A DNA stretch of 64,000 nucleotides from Turneriella parva DSM 21527 (lineage in GTDB: Bacteria > Spirochaetota > Leptospiria > Turneriellales > Turneriellaceae): positions 1,550,001 to 1,614,000 of the forward strand of contig NC_018020.1 of the NCBI RefSeq assembly GCF_000266885.1, in the 5' to 3' direction. The position numbers and the translations under genes are program-made. This document shows positions 42,943 through 51,823 of the stretch, one piece after another (within the stretch, counting starts at the first letter, position 1; every line of letters starts with the position of its first letter). The notes below the pieces were generated by a model. The model saw nothing but the letters and a program-made list of their open reading frames with translations, was not told the DNA's origin and did no database searches.

Positions 42943-44366
42943 TAACTACCTCCGCGGCCAGGAAATCGTTTGATGACCTTTTGGTATTCTTTCGAACCCT
43001 CGCGCAGAGTGCGTTTGAACGTCTTGTAATCCACTGCATAAAGCCCGAAGCGCTTGTCATAGCCTTCGAGCCATTCGAAGTTATCGAGCAGCGACCAGAA
43101 ATAATAGCCGCGCACATCGTAGCCTTCTTTCATCACCTCTGACAGCGCATAGAGATGCTGGCGAATGAAAAGAACTCTCTGCGTGTCATTCGCATCGGCC
43201 AGCCCATTTTCGGTTATGATCATCGGCACCCCGATATGCGCGATGCGTTTCACGGCATAATAAAGGCCTTCGGGGTAAATTGCCCAGCCCATATCACTCT
43301 TGGGAAACCCAGACATCTGCAGACGGCTGAACATGGGTGTCTTGAAAGGATTAAATATCGCCGCGGTTCTCGTATAATAGTTGATTCCGAAAAAATCCAT
43401 CGCGCGCACGCCGTCGGTGTCGTTGAATGAATACGAACCTTTGAACGGCAGGCTGATGTTGTACCGGCCGGACTGAAAAAACTCGAGCATAGCACCCATC
43501 CAGAAGCGCTCTTCGTGGTACGCTGCAATCCAGTCCATGATGAACCAGCGATTGAAGGGCCTTGCTTCGAGCACGGCGATAATCGCGCCCACCTGGTGCT
43601 TCTGGGTGTATGAGGCTTTCTTAAAGCTTTCATAGGTGCGAATATGGCCCAGCAGCATATTGCGCGTGACTTCGCAGCTGAGTAAAAAGTCAGTTTTCCC
43701 GGGGGGAAATCCCCCCTCGAGGTACCCGCTCAGCGGATACAGATTGAATTCGTTGAACGTGCTCCAGTATTGCACCTCGCTCTGGTATTCGCTGAACATG
43801 CGGTTCGCATAGCGCAGCCAGTATTTCAGATTCTCTTCTTTCTCAAAGCCGCCTTTTGCCGTGAACCACAGCGGGTCAGTGAAATGGTGCAAGGTAATCA
43901 TCGGCTCGACGCCACGCCGCTTCAGTTCACGAATGAGGCTGCGGTAGTGCTCGATTGCCTTCAGGTCAAACTTACCTTCTTCGGGTTCAATGCGGCTCCA
44001 CTCTATCGAAAACCGGTACGCATTGAGACCAAAGTCGGCGATGAGTTTCACATCTTCTTTATAAAGCTTGTAGTGGTTCGCCGCTTTGCCGGCTACCTCA
44101 CCGCGCATGATTCGGTCGCGCCCATTGGCCTGTTTGGTGCGCTCCCACACGAACCAGTTATTGTTCGTGAGATCGCCTTCGATTTGGTACGCAGAGGTCG
44201 CGGCGCCCCACAGAAATTTCTTCGGAAACTCAATCTTCGAGGTATCGATGGTCTCCCAGTCCCATTCGGGGTTGGGAAACCGCACGTTGAGGTAAATGGT
44301 AGCCGAAAAATTGAGGATTACGAGCGAACCTACGACAATGACTGTTTTGCGAAATCTTTTAAGCAT
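42942..44366 (-). CDS. Membrane-anchored GH1 beta-glycosidase
   Basis: The 474-residue protein starts with a signal anchor (VIVVGSLVILNFSATIYLNV, about 9-28), unusual for GH1 enzymes, which are normally cytoplasmic. The barrel follows: FLWGAATSAYQIEGDL, RFSIEWSRIEPEEG, acid/base E206 in STFNEFN (Phe where Pro is usual), FFGINYYTRT, nucleophile E386 in IITENGLAD, and YYFWSLLDNFEWLEGYDKRFGLY. It probably cleaves beta-glucosides in the periplasm; the neighbouring transporter and kinase then handle the sugar. Confidence 0.92.
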   Translation of the reverse strand: MLKRFRKTVIVVGSLVILNFSATIYLNVRFPNPEWDWETIDTSKIEFPKKFLWGAATSAYQIEGDLTNNNWFVWERTKQANGRDRIMRGEVAGKAANHYKLYKEDVKLIADFGLNAYRFSIEWSRIEPEEGKFDLKAIEHYRSLIRELKRRGVEPMITLHHFTDPLWFTAKGGFEKEENLKYWLRYANRMFSEYQSEVQYWSTFNEFNLYPLSGYLEGGFPPGKTDFLLSCEVTRNMLLGHIRTYESFKKASYTQKHQVGAIIAVLEARPFNRWFIMDWIAAYHEERFWMGAMLEFFQSGRYNISLPFKGSYSFNDTDGVRAMDFFGINYYTRTAAIFNPFKTPMFSRLQMSGFPKSDMGWAIYPEGLYYAVKRIAHIGVPMIITENGLADANDTQRVLFIRQHLYALSEVMKEGYDVRGYYFWSLLDNFEWLEGYDKRFGLYAVDYKTFKRTLREGSKEYQKVIKRFPGRGGS

Positions 44367-44375
44367 GCTTTCGCT

Positions 44376-45335
44376 CTATTTCTGCACTAAACGAACCACG
44401 ACTCGCCGGTTGAGCTTCGCCGCGTCTGGCGAATTGTGCGGATAACCGGGTTTACGCGAGCCGAATGACCGATAGCGATACCGCGCCTGCGGATACCGTG
44501 ACTTCAGGTATTGCAAAATGGCAAGGGCCCGGTCTCGCGAAAGATCATCCGCAGCCCGCTCTGTTTTTGCCGCGTGGCCGATAACCTGAACGCGTGAGCC
44601 GCTGGGTATTTTGATTGAATCAAGCGACGCCTTCATCTGGGCTGAAAGAGCAGATGAAGACTGCGCAAAGAATACTTCCCAGGTGCCGGCTTCGGTGGCG
44701 GCGCGCTTTGTCGCCCCCCCGCGCGGCGGAATCGCAAGATTACCGGGTGCCATACGAATCGTCGAGTTATGCCTTAACCCAAAGGCCTGCTTTAAGACCG
44801 CGAGCGACTCGGCCGCCCGGTACCGAGCAGCGATAACCACCTGTGGCTTCGGCGATTCAAATTCGCGTACCACAAAATCGCCCCTGAACCATAACTCGCC
44901 GATCGGGGTGATTTTTGTCACGATGATGGCGTCGCCCGAAAAAAACTGCAGCCCCTCTGCCTGCAGCGTCAAAAGAGCGGGGCTGCTGAGATTCGGGCAA
45001 TACATGCGGATTGCGTAACGATAAAGGCCTTTCTGCTGTGTTTCAGGTTGCACGACTTCAGCCGAGCACCTGCTGCTCATCAGCTGCCTGACATAGTTTG
45101 CGGCGAGCAGTTGATTCTCATAATTTGAAACGACCGCAGAATCGTCGAGCACGAGCTTCAGGCGCGCGCTGACCGAATCGTACATCACCTGGTCTTCAAT
45201 CGCATTGTTGTGCAGGTACTGAAGCCGGTTCACCAGGGAGCGAAATTCGGCGTCGGCCTGGCGCGTCTGAATAGAAGTGCAGCCCATTACCAGCGCGATC
45301 AGCCAAGCCGCAAGCAGATATAGTCGCCCGAGCAT
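44376..45335 (-). CDS. OmpA-like domain lipoprotein
   Basis: The 319-residue product has a lipobox (LIALVMGC, Cys19). The middle region (about 30-205) is unassigned, with a Cys pair and strands (SGDAIIVTKITPIGELWF). The C-terminal domain (about 220-319) is OmpA-like: IKIPSGSRVQVIGHAAKTER, DLSRDRALAILQYLKSRYP, then LNRRVVVRLVQ, so it should bind peptidoglycan non-covalently. The gene ends nine bases before the GH1 gene starts, but functional linkage to sugar use is doubtful. Confidence 0.82.
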   Translation of the reverse strand: MLGRLYLLAAWLIALVMGCTSIQTRQADAEFRSLVNRLQYLHNNAIEDQVMYDSVSARLKLVLDDSAVVSNYENQLLAANYVRQLMSSRCSAEVVQPETQQKGLYRYAIRMYCPNLSSPALLTLQAEGLQFFSGDAIIVTKITPIGELWFRGDFVVREFESPKPQVVIAARYRAAESLAVLKQAFGLRHNSTIRMAPGNLAIPPRGGATKRAATEAGTWEVFFAQSSSALSAQMKASLDSIKIPSGSRVQVIGHAAKTERAADDLSRDRALAILQYLKSRYPQARYRYRSFGSRKPGYPHNSPDAAKLNRRVVVRLVQK

Positions 45336-45445
45336 ATTTCAAGACAGCGTTGCGGTTTGAATAGCGCTGTACAGAAGAAAGACGCTTGCCTTGCCACTTC
45401 AATTATTTATCGAACCTTATGCCAGCCGCAGCGTCAAAATCATAT

Positions 45446-46837
45446 ATGAGTAACCGTGTGAAATCTGTCTTTTTATTACTTTTCATAGGGGTCGCTTTAA
45501 ACCTACCCGTACGCGACCTGGGGGCAACGATCGAACTGGTCACCGTACCCAAAAGCCAGGCGGTGCAGCTCACGATTTACAATAGCGCCGATATCACGAT
45601 GGTGAAAGAGTCGCGCGAGCTGACCTTTAAACCAGGGCTGAATACCATTCAGTTCTCATGGGCTGGCACGCTGATTGACCCCACTTCGCTACGCCTCACG
45701 TTTCTTGACAATAAGGGCAAGTTGACGCTGAGGGACACTTCGTTTCCCCCCGGGCGTAACGACGCGCTGCAGTGGAATATCGACAGCGAGCTCTCAGGTT
45801 CGGCGCGCGTCGAGATCAATTATTTCACGTCGGGCATCACCTGGAACGCCGATTACACCGCCATAACCAATGCGAAAGAAAATGCGATGAATATCGATGG
45901 GTTCATTCGCGTCATCAATAACTCGGGTGAAGACTATCCGAATGCCGAGGTGAGGCTCGTTGTTGGCACGGTGAACCTCGTCGAAGACATCGCCGGTTTG
46001 GCGCAGGGCAAATGGCGATACGCAGACCTCGACGAAGACAAGCGCGACCGGGTGCGCAATGGTTTCAAACGCAAAATGAAGAAAGCCGAAGCGGCCAAAG
46101 CCATGATGGAGGCAGAAGACATAATGCCTTCACCTGCGGCGCCCGCTTCTGGTTACAGCCAGCCGAAAGAGATCGTCAAAGAGGGCCTTTCAGAATATTT
46201 TCTCTTCACAGTCGAGGGCAAAGAAAAAATACCGAACGGCTGGCAGAAGCGCCTGAAGGCTTTCAGCGCCAAAGATGTGGATGTTAAAGTCATCTACCGC
46301 GCGTCAGACCGACTGACGGGCGGCTCGGTACACAAGTTCTACGAATTTCGTAACACCAAAGAAAAGGGTGCAGACCCCAAGATCAGCCTCGGCGTTTCGC
46401 CTCTACCCGACGGTACCGTACATATCTTCTCTGAAGATGCAAAGAACAATCTTTCTTACCAGGGTGGTATCTATATGAAATACGCCGCCACAGGCGATAA
46501 GGTGAAACTCGATGCCGGCCAAACCCGCGAGGTGGTTCTGCGCACCTTCACGCGTGATTTTAAACGCGGCTCATTTGTCACCGAGACCCGGTACGACAAA
46601 TCGCACTATGTGAAAGAGTGGGTCGACGAGTACTTCTATGAACACGAACTGGAAAACACGCTCGGCCGCGCCGTCAGCGTCGAGATCGAACGCACTTTTC
46701 CCGGTAATTTCGAACCGGGCAAAATTTCATTCAAATACGAAAAGGTCGATTCGGCCACGATTAAGTTCTTTCCCGAAGTCGACGGCCGTGAAAAAAAGAA
46801 GATCGCATATTCGATTCGCATCGAGCACAAGGAGTAA
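45446..46837 (+). CDS. Exported DUF4139-domain protein
   Basis: The ATG at 45446 gives 463 residues with a signal peptide (MSNRVKSVFLLLFIGVALNL). The family pattern is visible: N-terminal strands LVTVPKSQAVQLTIYNSADI, SRELTFKPGLNTIQFSWAG, ITWNADYTAITNAKENAM and the DUF4139 part with IRVINNSGEDYPNAEVRLVVG and the final PEVDGREKKKIAYSIRIEHKE. The insert at about 220-260 (MKKAEAAKAMMEAEDIMPS) is charged. DUF4139 proteins are mostly uncharacterised. The gene is followed within three bases by a shorter paralogue. Confidence 0.75.
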   Translation: MSNRVKSVFLLLFIGVALNLPVRDLGATIELVTVPKSQAVQLTIYNSADITMVKESRELTFKPGLNTIQFSWAGTLIDPTSLRLTFLDNKGKLTLRDTSFPPGRNDALQWNIDSELSGSARVEINYFTSGITWNADYTAITNAKENAMNIDGFIRVINNSGEDYPNAEVRLVVGTVNLVEDIAGLAQGKWRYADLDEDKRDRVRNGFKRKMKKAEAAKAMMEAEDIMPSPAAPASGYSQPKEIVKEGLSEYFLFTVEGKEKIPNGWQKRLKAFSAKDVDVKVIYRASDRLTGGSVHKFYEFRNTKEKGADPKISLGVSPLPDGTVHIFSEDAKNNLSYQGGIYMKYAATGDKVKLDAGQTREVVLRTFTRDFKRGSFVTETRYDKSHYVKEWVDEYFYEHELENTLGRAVSVEIERTFPGNFEPGKISFKYEKVDSATIKFFPEVDGREKKKIAYSIRIEHKE

Positions 46838-46840
46838 ATC

Positions 46841-47980
46841 ATGAAAAACGGAATATTAATCATCACAGCATTTTCGCTTTGTTCGGGCAGTGTAGCTGCC
46901 CGGACAAAGCTGGTCACCATGCCACAGCGCGAGTACACGCGCATCGACCTCAAGAACCCCACGCAGACCATCGTCGAAGAAGAGCGCACGGTCAACCTGC
47001 AGCAGGGCACGAACCAGGTTGAATATGCGTTCTCAGGGGTCTCGGTCGATATCAACAGTATACAGTTTCGCCCGATCAAGACCCCCGGTACGGTGCGCGT
47101 CATCAATGTGAATTACCCCCCAGGTGAAAGCGCCCTCTTTTGGGAGGTCTATTCAGATAAAGCCGGCCCGGGGGTATTTCGTATTTCATACCTGATTTCT
47201 AACCTGCAGCGAAGTACCGCATACGAAGCTGTGGTCGCGAAAGACGAAAAGTCGCTGAACCTCAAGGCGCAGACGATGGTACAGAATGCGTCAGGTGAAC
47301 ATTTCGCTTCGGCAGAAATTCTGAGCGTGATCGGTAAACCCTATTCGGGCGGTCTGCAACAGGGTGAGTCGAAAAAAATTCAGGCGTTTTCGGCCGCCGA
47401 TGTCAAGTTCACCAAGAAGTTCTTCTTCGACCATTCGGTGTCAGACCAGGTATCGCTGATCTATGAAGTGCGCAATGAGAAATCTGCCGGATTACCCGAA
47501 GTCATGCTGCCGAACGGCAAGGCGCGGGTCTATCAAGAAGACTCACAGGGCTCTGAGGCCTTTTTGGGTGAAGACTGGACACAAGAAACCGGCGCGGGGC
47601 AAAAGCTCGAGCTGAAGCTCGGGCAGGCGAAAGAGGTGAAGGTCAAGCGCTCTATAGTCAAGCGCAAAGAAGAGGTCGTAAGGCTGCCGATCAAAAACCA
47701 CCACCAGACAATACGCTACCAGATTGAAAATTTCAAAGACAGCGAGGTGCCGCTTACCATGGTCGAGCACCCCGGCGGCGAATGGGTGATCGACGGCATC
47801 GACGTGAAAGAAGAGAGCGGGGAGCGCGATGACATCAAAGAGCGATCGTATTCTGCGGATGTTAAAGCCGAACGCATCGACCTCGACAATGTCAGGCTGC
47901 ACGTCAATGTTCCCGCGAACGGGCGCGAAAAAAAGAAGCTGAACGTCTATGTACGTTTGATTCTGAAAAACCGCTGGTAA
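46841..47980 (+). CDS. DUF4139-like exported paralogue
   Basis: The 379-residue product has a signal peptide (MKNGILIITAFSLCSGSVAA) and aligns by eye with the preceding gene over its length: KLVTMPQREYTRIDLKNP, NLQQGTNQVEYAFSGVSVD, ALFWEVYSDKAGPGVFRISY, and the tail NVPANGREKKKLNVYVRLIL. It lacks the charged insert and about 80 residues of the first paralogue. Three bases separate the genes, so they are co-expressed and may form a heteromeric complex. Function unknown. Confidence 0.72.
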   Translation: MKNGILIITAFSLCSGSVAARTKLVTMPQREYTRIDLKNPTQTIVEEERTVNLQQGTNQVEYAFSGVSVDINSIQFRPIKTPGTVRVINVNYPPGESALFWEVYSDKAGPGVFRISYLISNLQRSTAYEAVVAKDEKSLNLKAQTMVQNASGEHFASAEILSVIGKPYSGGLQQGESKKIQAFSAADVKFTKKFFFDHSVSDQVSLIYEVRNEKSAGLPEVMLPNGKARVYQEDSQGSEAFLGEDWTQETGAGQKLELKLGQAKEVKVKRSIVKRKEEVVRLPIKNHHQTIRYQIENFKDSEVPLTMVEHPGGEWVIDGIDVKEESGERDDIKERSYSADVKAERIDLDNVRLHVNVPANGREKKKLNVYVRLILKNRW

Positions 47981-48008
47981 GCGTACAGTAAATTTGGTGG
48001 CAGTAACT

Positions 48009-48455
48009 ATGAAAGCAAAGCTCACAGCAATAGCAGCGATAATAAGCATCACTGCTTTTCTGCCGGCACTGTCTGCTCAGGTGAAAGGCGGTTCGCGTGA
48101 AGACATACCTGAAAAAAATCTAACCGTACCGCCCGATGTCGTCGCCATGCCTGAAGGTGGTTTTCTGTCTGATATCGCCGGCACATGGGATTGCGGCGAT
48201 TTCGGCACGGTTGTGTTGAAGCAGAAAGGTGACAAGGTTACCGGGACTTACGGCGAAGACGGAAAGATTGTCGGCATTCTCAAGAACAGCCGCTTCACCG
48301 GCACCTGGAGCGAAGCGGGCGGCACAGCCCGAGGCGCGTTCGACTTCAAAACCTCAATCGAACGCAAGACCAACCGCCCCACAAACCTGCGCGGCAGATG
48401 GAAAAACGCCGGCGAGCGCAAATGGCAACCAGCACCCTGGGAGTGCGTGAATTAG
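48009..48455 (+). CDS. Small secreted protein of unknown family
   Basis: The ATG at 48009 gives 148 residues; a TTG at 47994 adds five. A signal peptide (MKAKLTAIAAIISITAFLPALSA) precedes a compact beta domain: GTWDCGDFGTVVLKQKGDKV, GTYGEDGKIVGILKNSRFTG, GTARGAFDFKTSIERKTN, and a last KWQPAPWECV. The two Cys (in WDCGDF and WECV) may be linked. This repeated GTWxxxxG pattern occurs in many small exported bacterial beta-barrel proteins. It follows the DUF4139 pair closely and may belong to the same unit. Confidence 0.6.
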   Translation: MKAKLTAIAAIISITAFLPALSAQVKGGSREDIPEKNLTVPPDVVAMPEGGFLSDIAGTWDCGDFGTVVLKQKGDKVTGTYGEDGKIVGILKNSRFTGTWSEAGGTARGAFDFKTSIERKTNRPTNLRGRWKNAGERKWQPAPWECVN

Positions 48456-48495
48456 GTCGCCTTGATTCAACTGGCCCGAAGCCTTCTATCGCGGT

Positions 48496-48912
48496 CTAAC
48501 CCACGGGCATACGGGCGTACGCCTGAAGATTTGAATCGACTTTGTCCCACGCTAGCGCGCGCTCAGCATAAGTAAGCACCTGCGGTTTGAAGCGATTTGG
48601 TTCGTCGAGGCTTGCCGCGTGTACCGCTATCAGATCGGGCATTGCCGCGAACGTAAGGTAAACCGGTGTGCCGCAGGTCGGGCAAAACGCGTGAGTCTTT
48701 ATGTTGCCGCTGTCGCCAGCTATCTGCCAGTGCGTCGCTTCTCCGGTGATTAACATTTCGGCACGCGAGGCAAACGTCAGGTAAGAGCCATGCCCGGTGC
48801 CGCTGCGTAGTTGGCAATCGCGGCACTGGCAGTGGTTCTGAAATACGGGTGCGTGTTGAGTTGTGTATCGCAGCGCACCGCATGCGCAGCCGCCAGTGTA
48901 GGGTTGTGTCAT
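48496..48912 (-). CDS. GFA/CENP-V family zinc protein
   Basis: The 138-residue protein has the GFA fold: GGCACGALRY (two Cys), HCQCRDCQLRSGTGHGSY (Cys cluster) and FCPTCGTPVYLTF (last Cys pair), which together bind two zinc ions. The named activity, glutathione plus formaldehyde to S-hydroxymethylglutathione, is disputed, and most members are of unknown substrate. Its start overlaps the end of the AHSA1 gene (ATGA), forming an operon with the ArsR regulator. Confidence 0.88.
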   Translation of the reverse strand: MTQPYTGGCACGALRYTTQHAPVFQNHCQCRDCQLRSGTGHGSYLTFASRAEMLITGEATHWQIAGDSGNIKTHAFCPTCGTPVYLTFAAMPDLIAVHAASLDEPNRFKPQVLTYAERALAWDKVDSNLQAYARMPVG

Positions 48913-49391
48913 GCTTGGCTGCCTGTTGAAACTGGCTTTGGTTTGGCGAAGACGTCGATGCCTTTACCGGTTTCCATCAGAGATTTGAGGCTTGCGAGCA
49001 CGATTGGCCAGCCCTGCCTGATGCCCTTATCCATACCGCTGCCGGCCTCAAGGTCGTCATGCGTCACAGTTAGTTTGACCATGTCGTCGTAAGGTTCAAG
49101 GTGAAATGTGACGCGGCTGTAACTCGCTGGGTTTTCGGCCTGCGCCGGGCTTGCCCATGAGATAACGAGCCGCACCGGCGGGGTGATCTCGAGTACTTTA
49201 CCGACCAGATTCACTGTGCGCTCGTCATTGGTGCGCACATGTTGCCAGTTTGAACCGGGTTTCCAGTCAGAAATATTTTCATGGCCCCAGAATTGGCGCG
49301 TAACCTCGGGTTTCGTTATTGCCTCGAATACCTTTTCGGGCGTTGACCTGATATAGGTTACTTAAATGAAGCTAGTCTTCTCGTTATCCAT
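48909..49391 (-). pseudogene. AHSA1/SRPBCC-domain protein with a nonsense codon at position 10
   Basis: The frame starts at ATG 49391, one base after the ArsR stop and with GGAG nearby, and reads MDNEKTSFI-stop-VTYIRSTPEKVFEAITKP onward to the end of a complete SRPBCC domain. Intact relatives usually have SFxYVTYIRTTPEK, so TAA (49362-49364) replaces a Tyr codon. No other lesion is seen. The next possible in-frame start is GTG 49238, which would remove the first 50 or so residues and the first strand. Either the gene is recently inactivated, or the stop is a sequencing error. Confidence 0.8.
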
Positions 49392-49392
49392 T

Positions 49393-49707
49393 TTATTCTC
49401 CTTCAAGTTCATTCTTTAGATCATGCAAAAGAGTCAGTTGTTGCCTTTCGAACTTGCGTACCCAACGTTCATAGACCTCGTGCAGCGGCACGGGGTTGAT
49501 GAAATGCAGTTTTTCGCGCCCGCGCCAAACCGTTGTGACCAGGTTTGCAGCCTCGAGAATCGCAAGGTGCTGCGTCGTCGATTGCCGGGCTATTTCGAGA
49601 TGCTCGCACAGCTGGCCGAGTGTCTGCCCGTTCTTCTCGTAGAGCAAATCGAGTAGCTTTCTGCGTGTTGGGTCACCCAGAGCTTTAAATACATTGTCGG
49701 CATCCAT
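49393..49707 (-). CDS. ArsR-family transcriptional regulator
   Basis: The 104-residue protein is one winged helix: MDADNVFKALGDPTRRKLLDLL, then LGQLCEHLEIARQSTTQHLAIL (recognition helix), and wing LVTTVWRGREKLHFINP. The metal-binding cysteine motif of ArsR/SmtB (ELCVCDL) is absent, as is usual in the subgroup paired with SRPBCC proteins. It heads an operon with the AHSA1-like and GFA genes and likely autoregulates. Confidence 0.9.
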   Translation of the reverse strand: MDADNVFKALGDPTRRKLLDLLYEKNGQTLGQLCEHLEIARQSTTQHLAILEAANLVTTVWRGREKLHFINPVPLHEVYERWVRKFERQQLTLLHDLKNELEGE

Positions 49708-49752
49708 ACACTATTTGCAAGTTGTGCAGATATGCAGGTAAATGACTGCATG

Positions 49753-51102
49753 TCAAGCTGAATGTCGAATGGTCACTAGTTCGACAAAATCAGCCAACTG
49801 CGTTCCCCTCGGGTGGTAATCGACTGGCGCTGAAAAAATTTCGCCCAGAAAGGGGGCCGCGTCTCGAAGCAGCCGTTTGTGGTCGAGGTTTTCGGGAAAC
49901 AAGACGCCTGCGTCGCGGTTTTCGAGCATAAATTTGACGCCTGCCAGCACGCCGGCTGCCACCTGTATGACAGTCGCCGAATAAACGGGGTCGGTGGTTT
50001 TCAGAATCGAGCCAGTCCACCAGCACCATGGAGTCGGGTCACCCGTCAGTGGGTTTGCCGCGAGTACGAAGAGACATCCTACTTTATCTTCACCTTGCAG
50101 GCCGTGCTCGCCCGGTGTCAGCACGATACCTTGGCCGCTGGCCGGCAAGTCGCGCTGCAGGCATTCGCGCGTGTGGCGGTTCACCTCATAGACGAAATAA
50201 ACGCTCGGGGCGTAGTCGGCCCGCGAAAGCAGCTTCTGCAGGGTGAAGACTTCTTCGTGTGGTATCACCATTCCCTGAATTTCGCGGTGGGGCACATAAG
50301 ACCTTGCCTGGGTTTGCCAGCCGGCAGAGGGTAAAATCGCGGTGCGAGGGCGCACGAGTTCGGCGCCATCGGGCAGAGTTCGTTCGTGAGAGCCCCACGC
50401 AACCTGCGCGGGCGCGAGCGCCTCGACCAGAAAGCCGGGGCAGCTCCACGTGTTGACGAAGCTGTTCGCCGGCACGCGGCTTGCCGTCTGCGTGTCGAGT
50501 TCTGAGCAGTGCAGCGCATCGAGTTTCAGATGTCTCGCGATACCCGCAAAGTCACGGGCCGATAGCAAGCTCTTGAGTTCTATATCTTTCCGCTGGGCGA
50601 GCACATGCGATGCAATATCCTGAAGTCCCTGTTGCGCGAAGGCTGAAATGAGTCCGGGGTTCATGCCCTGATCGAACAGAACCGTGGGTTGCGCCGAGGT
50701 CGCTTTGAGTCGCGCCACGATTTCGGACATCTTTTCGTGGTTGCGGTAATGGAGCAGTACCTCATCGGCAGAACTTTCGATACACGTATTGAGGTACATG
50801 AAACCACGCGCGAGACAAACCTCGACCGTAAAAAACATGTCGCTGTCGGTTGTCAGATCGATGACGAGATCGCCGCGCTTCAGTTTGAGATCCTCACAAA
50901 GCAACGAGACGGTATTTTCCCGATTGAGACTGCGCTGCAGATATACCGCGCCCCGCTGAATAAATGCATTTACTGTATAATGGGTACTTTGGTTGCTGCG
51001 CTCGATCAGATAAACGTTATGCGGATCTATATCGACAAAGTGATCGATCAGGTGCAGGCAGCATTTGCCTACGGCGCCGATTCCCAAGATAACGATCTTC
51101 AT
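49753..51102 (-). CDS. hss: Homospermidine synthase
   Basis: From ATG 51102 (12 codons inside the longest frame) the protein has 449 residues. The Rossmann motif IVILGIGAVGKCCL starts at residue 2. Family motifs follow: QPTVLFDQGMNPGLISAFA, NTWSCPGFLVEAL, and the signature WWTGSILKTTDPVYSATVIQ with AAGVLAGVKFMLENR. Homospermidine synthase joins two putrescine units with NAD, and this polyamine replaces spermidine in some bacteria. A saccharopine dehydrogenase-family relative is the alternative, but the C-terminal motifs fit Hss. It is divergent from the SET gene, 20 bases away. Confidence 0.85.
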   Translation of the reverse strand: MKIVILGIGAVGKCCLHLIDHFVDIDPHNVYLIERSNQSTHYTVNAFIQRGAVYLQRSLNRENTVSLLCEDLKLKRGDLVIDLTTDSDMFFTVEVCLARGFMYLNTCIESSADEVLLHYRNHEKMSEIVARLKATSAQPTVLFDQGMNPGLISAFAQQGLQDIASHVLAQRKDIELKSLLSARDFAGIARHLKLDALHCSELDTQTASRVPANSFVNTWSCPGFLVEALAPAQVAWGSHERTLPDGAELVRPRTAILPSAGWQTQARSYVPHREIQGMVIPHEEVFTLQKLLSRADYAPSVYFVYEVNRHTRECLQRDLPASGQGIVLTPGEHGLQGEDKVGCLFVLAANPLTGDPTPWCWWTGSILKTTDPVYSATVIQVAAGVLAGVKFMLENRDAGVLFPENLDHKRLLRDAAPFLGEIFSAPVDYHPRGTQLADFVELVTIRHSA

Positions 51103-51122
51103 TCTTAGCCTTTCGAGACCCC

Positions 51123-51743
51123 ATGAAAACCAGCACACCTGTCAGAGAAATAGCGGTAATACCGCCGCAGATAGAGCTGCGCCCAACCAAAAACGGGTAC
51201 ATTGGCATCTTTGCCAGGTACGACTTCAAGAAGGGTACCGACATCTATTCGCACACATTTCGCGCGGTTCCCGAAGACGCTGAAATAATTCTGGTGACAC
51301 CGCTCGGCGAGGTGCCTATTGATATCAAGGTTCATACTGTGAGGCGGGCCGATGGCATGCGCGATTACTTTGGCTTCGATTCATTCATGAACCATTCGTG
51401 TGACGCCAACACAATTTCGATGATGTACCCTGGCGATGCCGAAAAAATGCGGTACTACACACACGCGGCGAAAGATATCGCGGCCGGCGACGAAATTACC
51501 TGCAACTACCTGCTTTTCGACTGGGATTGCGACGGGCATTCGTTCGATTGCCTATGTGGCGCCAGTGGCTGCTTCGGCCATATCGGCGGCTTTACCGACT
51601 TGTCGTTTGATCGTCAACTGGCGTTCGCCGACGGCCTCGATGACCCCACTTTCAAACGGTTCGTTGCCGGCGCCCGCGATCAGCTCAATAAGACGAAACT
51701 GCCCGATTCTGTAATCAGGCGAATGGCTGCGCTAGGCCTGTAG
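51123..51743 (+). CDS. SET-domain protein (putative lysine methyltransferase)
   Basis: The 206-residue protein has the SET core: NGYIGIFARYDFKKGTDIYS (SAM-binding GxG turn), FDSFMNHSCDANT (NHSC, 90-93) and GDEITCNYLLFDWD, then a post-SET-like CLCGASGCFG (C143, C145, C150), where cysteines can bind zinc with the C of NHSC. Bacterial SET proteins with this complete set usually modify host or self proteins; the target here is unknown. It has no signal peptide. It lies divergently next to homospermidine synthase with only 20 bases between start codons. Confidence 0.85.
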   Translation: MKTSTPVREIAVIPPQIELRPTKNGYIGIFARYDFKKGTDIYSHTFRAVPEDAEIILVTPLGEVPIDIKVHTVRRADGMRDYFGFDSFMNHSCDANTISMMYPGDAEKMRYYTHAAKDIAAGDEITCNYLLFDWDCDGHSFDCLCGASGCFGHIGGFTDLSFDRQLAFADGLDDPTFKRFVAGARDQLNKTKLPDSVIRRMAALGL

Positions 51744-51823
51744 AGCCGGTCAGGCTATACGGTGGTGCCTGCGGCCCTTGTTTTTCTCTTTTCGCCGAAC
51801 CCGGCTTTTTAACATAGCACGAA

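Noticed and set aside
43690-43716. GGGGGGAAATCCCCCC palindrome as another regulatory site
   Set aside because: It lies inside the GH1 coding sequence and lacks the CCCCTG/CAGGGG half-sites.
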